From Pinus tabuliformis (lineage: Eukaryota; Streptophyta; Pinopsida; Pinales; Pinaceae): 64,000 nucleotides of DNA. The stretch spans positions 692,488,420 to 692,552,419 of the forward strand of contig CM062813.1 of NCBI GenBank assembly GCA_031772625.1, in the 5' to 3' direction. Position numbers and translations under genes: made by a program. Positions 12,444-22,708 of the stretch are shown here, in pieces (position 1 is the first letter of the stretch; the number at the start of each line of letters is the position of its first letter). Under the pieces are notes generated by a model that saw only the letters and a program-made list of their open reading frames with translations, did not search any database and was not told the origin of the DNA.

Positions 12444-13636
12444 TGTTGAAAAGTGTGCAACAAGAAATGCTTGTTGAGAATGCAACAAGATGATGGAGCT
12501 TAGTGAAAAGAGTCGCCTTCACTAAGTGGGCCCGCAGGAAAATTATGGTGCAAGTTCTATTTTTTATCACAGTGTGGATGATCACAGTGTGGGTGATCAC
12601 AGTATGAGTGATCACAGTGTGGGTGACCACAGTGTGAGTGATCGCAGTGTGAGTGATCGAAGTCTATTTTTAGACTGGCTGTCAAAAATAGAAAAGTCAA
12701 ATATTATTGTCTCATAATAATATTTGGACTATAAACTTGATCTTATTCTCTTGGAGCACTTCAGGATGAGCTACGGATGTGGTACATGCAAATCCCAGAG
12801 GGAAATACGTGGTTACCTATGGGATGACTAATATTTTCATGCAGGACTTCAGCTAGAACTCAAGTGAGATGAGTTTAGTGGACTGGAGGTGCAGTTGATG
12901 GAGTTGTGTTCAGTTTAGCTTTGTTAAACTGGTTGTATTTAGTCTAACTGGAAAATAGACTAGAGATGAGTTGGGTGAATTAGTTATTAATTAATTCACA
13001 AGTTATTAACTCATAATGCAACTATAGAATACATCAGTTAACTCAGTTGCATGTCAGTGCATGTTCAGTTCAGCAGGGACAGGTGTTAGAGGATCAGATT
13101 GCTATCAGTTGTGACTATAGTTGTGCATGATGATTTGCACAATCAGAGGGATTGAGTATGCCAATGAATTGGCCAATATCAAGAATTGTAGCCTGTGCTC
13201 ATGTCCAACAGAGTGTGAGTGATTATTTTCAGGTCAAATACGAGTTTGGTAAGCCATTCTCATCAATTCTTGAGCAGGTATTGAGCTGTGGAGGCAGGCA
13301 AGCAGCGGGGGAGATTTGGAGATCAGATCTGAGCTGTATTGTGTGTAACATGTGAAGATAGTACTGAGTACTTGTGAGGAGTATTGTACTATGTATTGTT
13401 ACATGATTCAATCACTATAATATACAGATAGTTGGGGTTTTTAGCGAGATGCTTTCCCCGGGAAAATACTGTGTTGATATGTGTGATTGATGCTTCTATG
13501 TACGCCTGTGAATGTTTCTGCTTCTGTAAATTTATGATCAACATAGAGGAGCTTATGTATTGTGTATGTATTCCGCAATAGTACATGATCAGGATAATCT
13601 CCATTGAATATGTGCTTATTATTCAAAATTTCTACA
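12444..13636 (+). repeat. 5' LTR of the Copia element in the LINE
   Basis: 1193 bp, TGTTG...CTACA, matching 15778-16970 along its whole length. It contains a 15-bp tandem array near its left end (12566-12655). Confidence 0.95.
12566..12655 (+). repeat. 15-bp tandem array in the 5' LTR
   Basis: Six units of consensus ATCACAGTGTGRGTG follow one another without gaps. The same array lies in the 3' LTR at 15900-15989, so it predates insertion of this copy. Its position in U3-like DNA suggests a regulatory or structural role, but this is inference. Confidence 0.9.
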
Positions 13637-13700
13637 TGGTATCGGAGCTAGATGATTTGTAGAAAAAGTTTCTACATGGTATCAGAGCTGCTTGATTTGT
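13637..13700 (+). other. Primer binding site, present twice
   Basis: TGGTATCGGAGC directly after the LTR end (13637) matches the 3' end complement of initiator Met-tRNA, as in most Copia elements. A second TTTCTACATGGTATCAGAGC at about 13669, including the LTR-end sequence CTACA, repeats the junction 40 bp downstream. Confidence 0.75.
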
Positions 13701-14002
13701 AGAAGAGATTTTTACAGGATATCAAGCGAGGATTGATCATCAAATCTATTATTCAGGAAGTGTTTACATTTTATTTCTTCAGGCAGAGTCTGTAATCGGG
13801 CCAGGTAGCCTCTGGATTCATCCTTCTTTTGGAAGGTGAGATATCCAGTGAATGCCCATACATTCAATCTCTGTATGAGAAATACTTTGTTCTCACGAAT
13901 TCTAGATCGGAAGCAGTTGAGTTTTGAGCTGGTGGAATTCGAATTTAATTCCAAAGAAAGAGATAAAAACTCAGAAACATCAAATGCGAGAATGGTGACA
14001 GT

Positions 14003-15100
14003 ATGCCCAAGTATCTCACGAAGTTCACTCAGTGTCGAGATGAGCTGGGAAGTGTGGGGGTTACTGTCGATGATGAGGACTTGGTGAGCTTGGCTCTCCT
14101 TGGTCTTCTGAAGAGTTGGCATTCCTATCAGGACTCTGTCAATGGTCGGGAGAAATTGCCAGGATGGGAAAGACTATGGTCAGATCTTGTGCAGGAGGAG
14201 ATCAGGCGGAGCACCAGAGACGGTTCTTCATCCATGTAGGATGAGGAGAACTGTGCCTTAGCGAGTAAGGCGAAGAAGGGGAAGGGGAAGGTTTCTCTTT
14301 CCGAATCTTGTTCTTCCAATGATGGGAAGAAGGTTGACAAGGCGAAGGTGAGATGCTTTCATTGTCATGAGTTGGGTCATTATGCTACTAATTGCCCAAA
14401 GAATAAGTCCAAGAAGGGATCCGGGAAAGGATCTAAAGGTGAGGCACTTGCTTCACAGTTTGAGTTGGATTTCACACTCTTCGCATGCATGGTTTCATCC
14501 ATGATGGGAAGTGGTTGGTTTCTTGACAGTGGAGCTTCTTTCCACATGACCGGTGACAAAAGTTTGTTCAGTACTTTGGAGGAGAAAGATCTCCAGACAC
14601 TCATAGGGATGGGTAATGATGAGAAGTATAGTGTCTCAGGTGTAGGCACGGTTATTTTTCAGAGGGAGCATGGAGCTCGCCTTACCTTGACCAATGTCAA
14701 GTATGTACCAGGACTGAAGAGAAACTTGGTGTCGATCGCGATGCTGGAAGACAGAGGCTATGATGTAGTCTTCAGTAAGGGAAAGGTTTTCCTTAGACAC
14801 ATCATCACCAGACAGGTGAAGCAGATTGGTTCACGGGTCAAGAACCTGTATGCTCTTGAGGTTCAAGATGCATACAAAGCCTTGAGCAGCGAGGCAACTG
14901 ATGGAGACTTGGTGGTTGAGAGGGAGCGTATATTACCTCTCAACATGCAGAGCCAGAAGAAGTCTCAGACGATTGTGGAGGAGCCACGATTGGTGCAGCA
15001 TCTTCAGGAGGTTGTGGAGGAGCCACAACAAGGGAAGTTGAGAGGAGATCGAGTAGAGACATCTACTCATGCAGAGACCTCCAGTAGCGGGAAACTTTGA
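14003..15100 (+). pseudogene. Copia gag (zinc knuckle) and protease parts
   Basis: Fossil coding remains of the element at 12444-16970. A gag C-terminal part (14003-14239) is followed by the zinc knuckle CFHCHELGHYATNC at about 14354-14400 and an aspartic protease core with DSGASFHMT at about 14525-14550, then GVGTV and the hydrophobic ...NLVSIAMLEDRGY stretch typical of Copia protease. Low-complexity Gln/Glu/Val-rich sequence follows to 15100. The remaining interior (15101-15777) has no recognisable domain. The element looks broken and lacks most of pol. Confidence 0.8.
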
Positions 15101-15777
15101 GCCAGGTGGGCTGAGGGATCGCATGAAGCCATACCTCTAGGTAGGAGGTGGGGTGATGTGGATTGATAGTCCCAAGGAGAAGGGGCAGGATCCTTGAGGT
15201 ACCCAACCTCTTGGATGAGACCTTGCTACGGGAGCCCCAGATGTGTAGTAGTAGGAACTGACTGATTGGGTAGAGAAAGATGCGAATGGAGCGGCAGAGA
15301 GAGCGACAGTGTAGGGAATCCCAGGACAGTGCATAGCTAGCAGGCTGTAGCAATGCGAGAGGCACAAGTGTTTTGCACAGTGCTAGGTGGCACAGAGAGG
15401 TGTGCAATGGTGTGAGATGCATGGAGATGTTGCAGTAGCGCAGATGTCAGAGAGGGAGCACTTGTTAGCAACAGGTAGAGATTCAGCATCAGAGGGAGTT
15501 TCGAGCCCAACAGGGAGGTCAGTTGGGAGGTGCAGTGCAGATGCAATGCTGGGAGATAGAACCAAAAGCAGCACGGATGCAGTCAGAGATCAAAGTGACA
15601 GAGGCTAGAGCAGTCAGATACTGAAGAGCACAGAGATGCAGAGTTTCAGTCGATAGAGGTAATAGCAGTCAGAGACTTTGATGACAGGACAAGTGGACCA
15701 GCCAGATGTGTTGCATGGAGAACATTCCACAGTTACAGGATTGGGTTTGATAGGAAGCCTTTCTTGTTGAGAGGGAG

Positions 15778-16970
15778 TGTTGAAAAGTGTGCAACAAGAA
15801 ATGCTTGTTGAGAATGCAACAAGATGATGGAGCTTAGTGAAAAGAGTTACCTTCACTAAGTGGGCCCGCAAGCAAATTATGGCGCAAGTTCTATTTTTTA
15901 TCACAGTGTGGATGATCACAGTGTGGGTGATCACAGTATGAGTGATCACAGTGTGGGTGACCAGAGTGTGAGTGATCACAGTGTGAGTGATCAAAGTCTA
16001 TTTTTAGACTGGCTGTCAAAAATAGAAAAGTCAAATATTATTGTCTCATAATAATATTTTGACTATAAACATGATCTTATTCTCTTGGAGCACTTCAGGA
16101 TGAGCTACGGATGTGATACATGCAGATCCCAGAGGGCAATACGTGGTTACCTATGGGATGACTAATATTTGCATGCAGGACTTCAGTTAAAACTCAAGTG
16201 AGTTGAGTTTAGTGGACTGGAGGTGCAGTTGATGGAGTTGTGTTCAGTTTAGCTTTGTTAAACTAGTTGTATTTAGTCTAACTGGCAAATAGACTAGAGA
16301 TGAGTTGGGTGAATTAGTTATTAATTAATTCACAAGTTATTAACTCATAATGCAACTATAGAATACATCAGTTAACTCAGTTGCATGTCAGTGCATGTTC
16401 AGTTCAGCAGGGACAGGTGTTAGAGGATCAGATTGCTATCAGTTGTGACTATAGTTGTGCATGATGATTTGCACAATCAGAGGGATTGAGTATGCCAATG
16501 AATTGGCCAATAGCAAGAATTGTAGCCTGTGCTCACGTCCAACAGAGTGTGAGTGATTATTTGCAGGTCAAATACGAGTTTGCTAAGCCATTCTCATCAA
16601 TTCTTGAGCAGGTATTGAGTTGTGGAGGCAGGCAAGCAGCGGGGGAGATTTGGAGATCAGATCTGAGCTGTATTGTGTGTAACATGTGGAGATAGTACTG
16701 AGTACTTGTGAGGAGTATTATACTATGTATTGTTACATGATTCAATCACTATAATATACAGATAGTTGGGGTTTTTAGCGAGATGCTTTCCCCAAGAAAA
16801 TACTGTGTCGGTATGTGTGATTGATGCTTCTATGTACGCCTATGAATGTTTCTGCTTCTGTAAATTGATGATCAACGTAGAGGAGCTTATGTATTGTGTA
16901 TGTATTCCGCAATAGTACATGATCAGGATAATATCCATTGAATATGTGTTTATAATTCAAAATTTCTACA
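15778..16970 (+). repeat. 3' LTR of the Copia element in the LINE
   Basis: 1193 bp, the same length as the 5' LTR and about 97% identical by hand comparison. It is preceded by a purine tract and followed by the CAGTG target duplication. Confidence 0.95.
15900..15989 (+). repeat. 15-bp tandem array in the 3' LTR
   Basis: Six ATCACAGTGTGRGTG units, in register with the array in the 5' LTR. Confidence 0.9.
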
Positions 16971-17240
16971 CAGTGATCCAGTTTGATTTCAAAAACTTTT
17001 CCTTTGATGAAATGCATTTACATGTTTAATTTGCTTTTTAGAAACAATAGTATAGACAATCAAAACAATAATGCTAGATGGATAACAAGACACCTCTTTA
17101 AATTTTGGATAGGGTTTAATGCTGACAGGTGATTATCTGGTTTCCTTCGAGCAAGTAAGCTACCTAGAACAAATGGTTGTTAAATATTTTGAAAAAGTAA
17201 TATAAATAGAGGAAGAACTATCAAATTTACCAAATAAAAA

Positions 17241-18222
17241 AATTATAATGAAATAAATTATCATAATTATACTTAAAATTTAGTGTCATGAAAAACTTTA
17301 GATTACTAATATTTTGCAAATTACATAATTGAAACTTAGTATTTCAAAAGATTGTTATCCAATTTAAAAATTGAAAGACAAAAATATTCACCCAAAAACA
17401 CTATTAGTTCGTACATGACAATAATATGTCAAGATTCATTTCCACGTGATGAAAGTGACCCATCAAAAAGTTATAATACCTTTTTCCCATTTCATCATTC
17501 TGTTGTAAATCCACTTATCATATGTTATTGAATAATATAATATTAAAAGTATGGTAACGGGAGATTCTTTTCCCCTAATTTGTTCATGCAATAATATGCG
17601 CAGATTTATTGTGTTAAATAATAAATTTATTAAAATAATTTTTTGGCCAGAGTTCTCTCATGCAATGCTATTTCAAGGTTTATTATGACACACTTTGAAT
17701 TGATTGGACTAATGATATAGCTCAAAGTTATGGAATGGAATAATGATAGTTGTTTGGAATTTGATTATATTATTAATTATTATATATTAATAATTTTATA
17801 ATTAATAAATAATTTAATTTAATTATATGTTTTTGAAAATTATAGTATTTTTTTCATTGTCAAAATGTATTGACTGTGCGTTATTTTGTTGTATTTTTTC
17901 AATTTTAATTAATGTTTTCAGAAAATGTTTAATATTTTTATTTTCTCATAAATATAAAAATAATTTTTTAATTTTCTACAAATCATATTTATAATTTTCA
18001 AGAGTTTTAATGAGACATAAATCCCCCTGTGGAGGGTGTTTTATTTTGTATATTTGGTGAATGCTTGACAATTCATTTTGGAAAAAAAAAAAAAAAAATC
18101 TGAGTTGCCATTACGTTGGTGAGTGCTATGACACTAACATTAACACTATTATGTTATTATTCTGCCTAATGATCCCATAACTGATGCGGTTGCGGGTCCT
18201 TTGCATAGGCCGAGGGAGTATT
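17241..18222 (+). repeat. AT-rich intergenic repeat, copy A, second segment
   Basis: Continuation of the backbone repeat after the LINE. It matches 34970-36125 (copy B) and 47400-48130 (copy C), for example CCACGTGATGAAAGTGACCC at about 17441, 35130 and 47761. There is no coding potential. It ends at the Copia target duplication GTATT (18218-18222). Confidence 0.75.
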
Positions 18223-19508
18223 AGTTGAAAATAATTAATATTATTTTGTATTAATGGAGAAATGGTTATGTTATCACAAAATCAGGTACTGAAGGCTGCC
18301 AATCAGCAAGATTCTGTGTAACTATTTCAAACCAGGCTTTAGACTAAGGCTTAGCCTCCCTAGTCAGAGAGGGCTCTCTCACAGACTATGAATATTGACT
18401 AATGACAAGGAAAGATGGCTAACTCTTAAAACACATGAAAAATAAGCTGGCTGGACAAATATCAAAGTGATTCCCATTGGGCTTATGGAGTCTCACACAT
18501 ATCAGCAAACAAAAAACACTATCCTTTCATAGAAATCAGGGCACTTTACATCTAATGTTCAAACATAACTTACATAAAACACAGTTTGCCAAGGCATACA
18601 GGAAGTCAGAGCATGACACATGAGTTCTGAGTGATTATGCAGTAACAAAACTGTAAAAGAACACTAAAGAGAATAAACCATCATACATTTGAACCATTAG
18701 ATCTATTGTGAATCCTGAGAAGAAACAACAGACATTTGTATTACTGAAATCTGCTATACATAAACCAAAATAGTCTTGTCTTTTATCAAAACATCCAACC
18801 TCTATTACATCAAAGTTTGATCTATATATAGGAATACATTCTTAACCACCTTGAGCTTCCTCCTCCAGCATGAGGGGAGCTCGGAGGTTACTATTAACTA
18901 CTCCTATCTTCTGTTTAACTAACTCATTAAATACATAAGTACTGAACTGTAATTACAAAGAGTCCTAATTTAATCAAAACTCAAAATCTGTCCTCCTCGT
19001 AGCATGATTCCTTCTTGATTCTTGACATCTATCTTCTTTCTGTTTTGGTCGAGATATCTTGGAGGAGAATGCAATGAACAAGCTGGCTTTGGATACTGGC
19101 TGCGTAGATGATTCATTAATCATCAAGATAAGTCCCCTGTTTTCCCGGTCCTTGTCTCCCATCATTCTTCACAAATTAAGTAACATGTTCCCAGCTCTTT
19201 AATTCCTTAAAGATTACGAGCATCACCATATTCCCCAATGTGCTGGAAGCCTTGTTGACTTAACAGGTGTATAAACCAAAATCTCCGTATGCATTCCCTA
19301 TCAGAACCCTAATAATCGGTAATAAAGTACCTTTATCAAGGTTTAACTAAAGACAAAAATATTTCACCTTTTCCAAAAGGCACACTTGTCATTCTCTGCA
19401 TAGCTAGAATAGTCTTATGTGGTCTCCCTTATGTTCCTTAGGCATTTTCTTCAAAAATTTGCTGATCCCATCATTAAACTCTTTGTTTTCATCATAAAAC
19501 AGCACCTA

Positions 19509-19540
19509 CAGTAGTTTCGTAGCGCGCTACGAAACTGCTG
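19509..19540. repeat. Near-perfect 32-bp palindrome
   Basis: The core TTCGTAGCGCGCTACGAA is perfectly palindromic and the outer arms match with one mismatch. Each half contains the GCTACGAAA motif that recurs as GCGCTGCGAAA at 21672-21838 in the same insertion. Confidence 0.9.
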
Positions 19541-19698
19541 TTTTTGCTAAAACAGAGTATATTTGCACTAAGGCGTCTTTTGCTTGAACTTATGACTCTT
19601 CAGACTTCTTCTACAGGTGTCAAAGACTTATATGACTTCAAAATAATGGAGCTTAAACAAAATTGACCAAAACTAAGAATATCACCTTTTTCTTCAAA

Positions 19699-20223
19699 TC
19701 AGTGAGCTAGTTGACCTAGCTGTATCTTCAAATTTGCAACCTCCTTCTTTAAGGCTTTATTTTCAGCTCTCAGGCTCATGTTCATCTTTCTGATGAGTTT
19801 AGCTTGCTTGAGGGCTGGAACCGTCCATGTATACACATCAGCCACTGAATCTACCTGACCCACTAGGCTTTTGCTACCTTTTAACACAACTCTTCGGTAG
19901 TTGGCATATCTAACTGCAAGCTCCTTAGTAACATTCTTCACCTGGGCAACTTCATTAACATTCTTCACCTGGACAACTTCATCTTTTGCTGCTCCCGCTT
20001 GGTTCTTTATGGCTATAACATTTCCTCCTTGGGTAATAATAACCTTTCTGTTCTTGTCTTTATGCTTGACTGCCTCCACTGTTTTGGTCAATACTTCAAT
20101 TACCTCCGTTCTGGGGATCTTTATGCACTTTCTCTTCTTTATGCACTTTCTCAGCTTCTCTAACTTGTTTCCTTGTAACTGGCCTTCGTGGTTTGAACAT
20201 AAACTCCTCACTAGGTTCATCAA
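19699..20223 (-). CDS. Coiled-coil ORF in the 3775-bp insertion, 174 aa
   Basis: A minus-strand frame overlapping the end of the 412-aa ORF. It has an imperfect repeat (VVQVKNVNEVAQVKNV) near the middle and a C-terminal heptad-like helix (LIRKMNMSLRAENKALKKE). The start is rich in Lys/Arg. No family is recognised. It may be part of the same gene as its neighbour or a separate reading frame. Confidence 0.35.
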   Translation of the reverse strand: MMNLVRSLCSNHEGQLQGNKLEKLRKCIKKRKCIKIPRTEVIEVLTKTVEAVKHKDKNRKVIITQGGNVIAIKNQAGAAKDEVVQVKNVNEVAQVKNVTKELAVRYANYRRVVLKGSKSLVGQVDSVADVYTWTVPALKQAKLIRKMNMSLRAENKALKKEVANLKIQLGQLAH

Positions 20224-21334
20224 ACCTAAGTCTTTTCGAAGCTTTTGACTTCTTAGTGCTCTCAGGTGATGATTGAGTTAAATCAATATGCATGGGTTCA
20301 AGATGCACCGGTTCTTCCTGCTCAAATTCAATGGCATCAAGCAAATCACTTAAGCTGGCCTTTGAAATTGGACTTTCATCTACAGCTACTGATTTACCCT
20401 TCTCTTTGCTTAATTGACTCCTTGTTTTAACTCTTGATACTCTTTCAGACCCACTTGATCCAGGTACATCTTTCTTGTGCTTAACCTTTTCCTTTGATGA
20501 TGGCTGAGATGGCTCTTTAATAACCACGGGCTTTACTGGCTTGCTCATCTGAGATTTGGTTTTCTTTTTATCCCTAGCCTCCTTTCTAAGCTCAGCTATT
20601 GTAGGTTCTTCCATTGATTCTTCTCTTTCTCTAACCGGCTGTGGGGTGAGGCCTGTCCTACTCTGGAAACCAGCCATATAGATGAAAGAATTCCAATCCC
20701 TACCAATTTTTTGAAGAGCATCCAGCACTAACAGTTTGACTAGACCATGGTGAAATAAGGATGTCTCACAGTCATCCTTCCTTAATTGAACTTTATCACA
20801 CATCTTGCTGAGACTACGAAACAGGTAAAATGGAATATCTATAGATGCTTTACCCGTAAAATGCAGCAACAACTTAAAATGATAGGAATAGACTTTGTTA
20901 TATCTGCCCTCACAGGTTAAATACTTTTGAATACAGGTAAGAAGCATAGCATAGTGTTCTTTAACATAACTTCTAGGCACAGCCTTGGTTAGATCTTCAT
21001 TCACATAGGCTTCTTTCAAGAATTCCTTGCAGGGGTTCATATCAAATTTGAAGTTTTTAAACCACTCCTGCCCTCCTCTCGGAATCTCAGTTACATTAGC
21101 AATAGCCTCTGGAGATACTTGGAATTCTAACATAGACACCTTAGAACTTAAACCTGTAAAGTTCAAGGCAAACTCTTTTGTTACCTGAGTGTGGCCACCC
21201 TTCAGTTTTTCACAGAAACTCCAGCAACCAGCATCTTTGAAAGCCTTTCTTACACCTTCATCCCTCAATGCAAGATCCAATCCTTCAGGCTCTGCCCTCT
21301 GACACCTTCCAGACCGATGCTCCTTCTTCTCCAT
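20096..21334 (-). CDS. Transposon-associated plant protein of unknown function, 412 aa
   Basis: This long open frame begins at an ATG at 21334. Residues about 15-215 form a compact helical-looking domain (VTKEFALNFTGL, PRGGQEWFKNF, ...TCIQKYLTCEGRYNKVY, LLLHFTGKASIDIPFYLFRSLSKM). I recognise this pattern from proteins annotated as putative plant transposon protein; the family assignment is from memory and not verified. Residues about 230-412 are basic and disordered (Lys/Ser/Glu-rich, with likely nuclear signals). A second minus-strand ORF (19699-20223) overlaps its end in another frame. No catalytic motif is visible. It could be the gene product of the insertion that contains it, or cargo. 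Confidence 0.55.
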   Translation of the reverse strand: MEKKEHRSGRCQRAEPEGLDLALRDEGVRKAFKDAGCWSFCEKLKGGHTQVTKEFALNFTGLSSKVSMLEFQVSPEAIANVTEIPRGGQEWFKNFKFDMNPCKEFLKEAYVNEDLTKAVPRSYVKEHYAMLLTCIQKYLTCEGRYNKVYSYHFKLLLHFTGKASIDIPFYLFRSLSKMCDKVQLRKDDCETSLFHHGLVKLLVLDALQKIGRDWNSFIYMAGFQSRTGLTPQPVREREESMEEPTIAELRKEARDKKKTKSQMSKPVKPVVIKEPSQPSSKEKVKHKKDVPGSSGSERVSRVKTRSQLSKEKGKSVAVDESPISKASLSDLLDAIEFEQEEPVHLEPMHIDLTQSSPESTKKSKASKRLRFDEPSEEFMFKPRRPVTRKQVREAEKVHKEEKVHKDPQNGGN

Positions 21335-21671
21335 TACGCTTTGAAATCTTTCGCACAGAGAAACACCACCAGCCTCAACTCAAATGGAAAATTCAAATTT
21401 TAGAACGCAGGCTCGCTTGCAACAGGCTCTCTTGAAGAAGAAACTCGGGCACATTTGCAATTCAAATAACTTATCATACAAGCTGACCACTTTATGCATT
21501 ATTGACAAACATTATAACACGACCATGCATGACAAAACCGTTTGAATGATTTTAATGTGCGTGACTATGAACCTACTGGTGGAATGATGGCTCATAAGTG
21601 TTTAGAAGGTACGCCAACTGACAATAACTGGACGGACACAATGACTCATCCCCAGACATGACATTTTAAGA

Positions 21672-21838
21672 ATCTGCGCTGCAAAATCCCCGAATCCGCG
21701 ATTTCGTAGCGCAGATAGTTATAAATTAGCAGAATGCGCTGCGAAATGGCTGGATACTGACACGCTGCGAAAAGGCTAAAACATCATTGCGCTGCAAAAT
21801 CAACCAATAAAACTGCGCTGCGAAAATGCGAAAAGGAC
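21672..21838. repeat. Cluster of six TGCGCTGCGAAA-like motifs
   Basis: Motifs occur at about 21675, 21701 (inverted), 21735, 21761, 21787 and 21814, spaced about 26 bp apart. They lie upstream of the 412-aa minus-strand ORF and near the right end of the 3775-bp insertion, so they could be promoter elements or binding sites for an element protein. Confidence 0.8.
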
Positions 21839-22708
21839 CAGTGACGTATACAAGATAAGACATGTCTTATTCAATCATGATGAAGGATGACTAACGGTTT
21901 TTGAAAATGATTCACATCAATATCATTTAGAAACATGACCCCTAAGTAATAAACATAAGACAACAACCATTTGACACCCATTTTTGACAATGAAATTTTG
22001 GACAAAATTTATGTACATGTGACTGCAGTTCTAGGTGATAACAGGTTACACAAGTTGTAACGTATCTCCTTAGTTTAGGATTTGTTCCTAGAGTTTAGGA
22101 GTTTGGTTGCAACTTCCTGAGTTCTAGTAATGTACTTAATGATGTAATTGCTCATTTAATGAAGAGTAGAGTGTACGGAGAGAGTTCTCTTTGTTTGAGT
22201 GCAGTCTCCAGGTGCAGTACTCACCTGTGAGCTGTAACTCCTTCTTTTTCAATTCAAGTCAGATTTTTATCTTGATATCAGAGCTCAGAGTAGGGATAGC
22301 CTTAATTTTTTTTTTTAGGATGCATCATTGATTACAGAACTGTAGTGGCGATGGAGTGTACAGAAGCATTCGTAGAATCAGGTGGACTGCAGTAACACCT
22401 GAAGACAGGTCTCAGATGACTGATCATCTCTGAGCGGAAAATTGGGTTGGCGCGGTTTCGTCGCGAACAGTCGTGCCATTTTTGAGCGGAAGAAAGGGTT
22501 GGCACTGTTTATTAAGGAATAGTTGCGCCATTTGGCGAGGTTTTGAGAGCGATAGTTGCGCCAGCACGCCAGAAAGTGCTATTGGCGCGGAAAATCAAGC
22601 CTTAATCACGCCAATTTCATAAGGCGCATCGATTTTGTTTTTGGCGCGGGTATTTCGCCGTCGAGAAGCGCCAGCCTCTTTTTCTGTGGAAAATCTGCAA
22701 TTTTTGCA

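Larger units (their letters stand above)
12444..16970 (+). mobile_element. Copia LTR element, deleted derivative, inside the LINE 3' region
   Basis: Fossil LTR element bounded by the 5-bp duplication CAGTG (12439-12443 and 16971-16975). Two 1193-bp LTRs, both starting TGTTG and ending CTACA, enclose only 2.14 kb. A primer site matching initiator Met-tRNA (TGGTATCGGAGC) follows the left LTR, and a purine tract (GAGAGGGAG) precedes the right LTR. The interior keeps gag zinc-knuckle and protease parts but no recognisable integrase or RT, so it is non-autonomous. The LTRs differ at roughly 3% of sites by my hand count, suggesting an insertion several to about 20 million years ago depending on the rate assumed. 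Confidence 0.9.
4636..17240 (+). mobile_element. L1-type LINE, nearly full length, split by a Copia element
   Basis: The element is flanked by a 15-bp direct repeat AATTATAATGAAATA at 4621-4635 and 17241-17255. Copy C (about 47411) shows the uninterrupted site. The right end is A-rich (CAAATAAAAA before the repeat), as expected of target-primed reverse transcription. Without the nested Copia (12444-16970 plus its 5-bp duplication) the LINE is about 8.07 kb. Order: 5' leader (4636-4723), ORF1 (about 4724-6230), ORF2 (6235-10639), and a long 3' region with a further ORF (11552-12435) and terminal leader-like DNA (16976-17240). Both main ORFs carry many stops and several frame changes, so the copy is dead. 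Confidence 0.85.
18269..22043 (-). mobile_element. 3775-bp insertion with 9-bp inverted ends and an antisense ORF
   Basis: The ends are TGTTATCAC and GTGATAACA, a perfect 9-bp inverted repeat starting TG and ending CA, with a 5-bp duplication GGTTA. The intact right LTR of the host Copia gives the empty site. There are no internal direct repeats that would be LTRs, and no RT, integrase or known transposase. A 5-bp duplication with TG/CA ends is typical of LTR elements, so it may be a very long solo LTR; a non-autonomous DNA transposon is the alternative. It holds a 412-codon minus-strand ORF, a near-perfect 32-bp palindrome (19509-19540) and a cluster of GCGCTGCGAAA motifs (21672-21838). Confidence 0.8.
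18223..22272 (+). repeat. 5' LTR of the UXS-carrying Copia (270 bp, split by an insertion)
   Basis: Segments 18223-18268 and 22049-22272 together match the intact right LTR at 25672-25941. The break carries a GGTTA duplication (18264-18268 and 22044-22048). Confidence 0.92.

Noticed and set aside
12301-12717. Repeated VITHTVI / DHSVGDHS peptides on both strands
   Set aside because: They are translations of the 15-bp tandem array in the LTR, not protein repeats.
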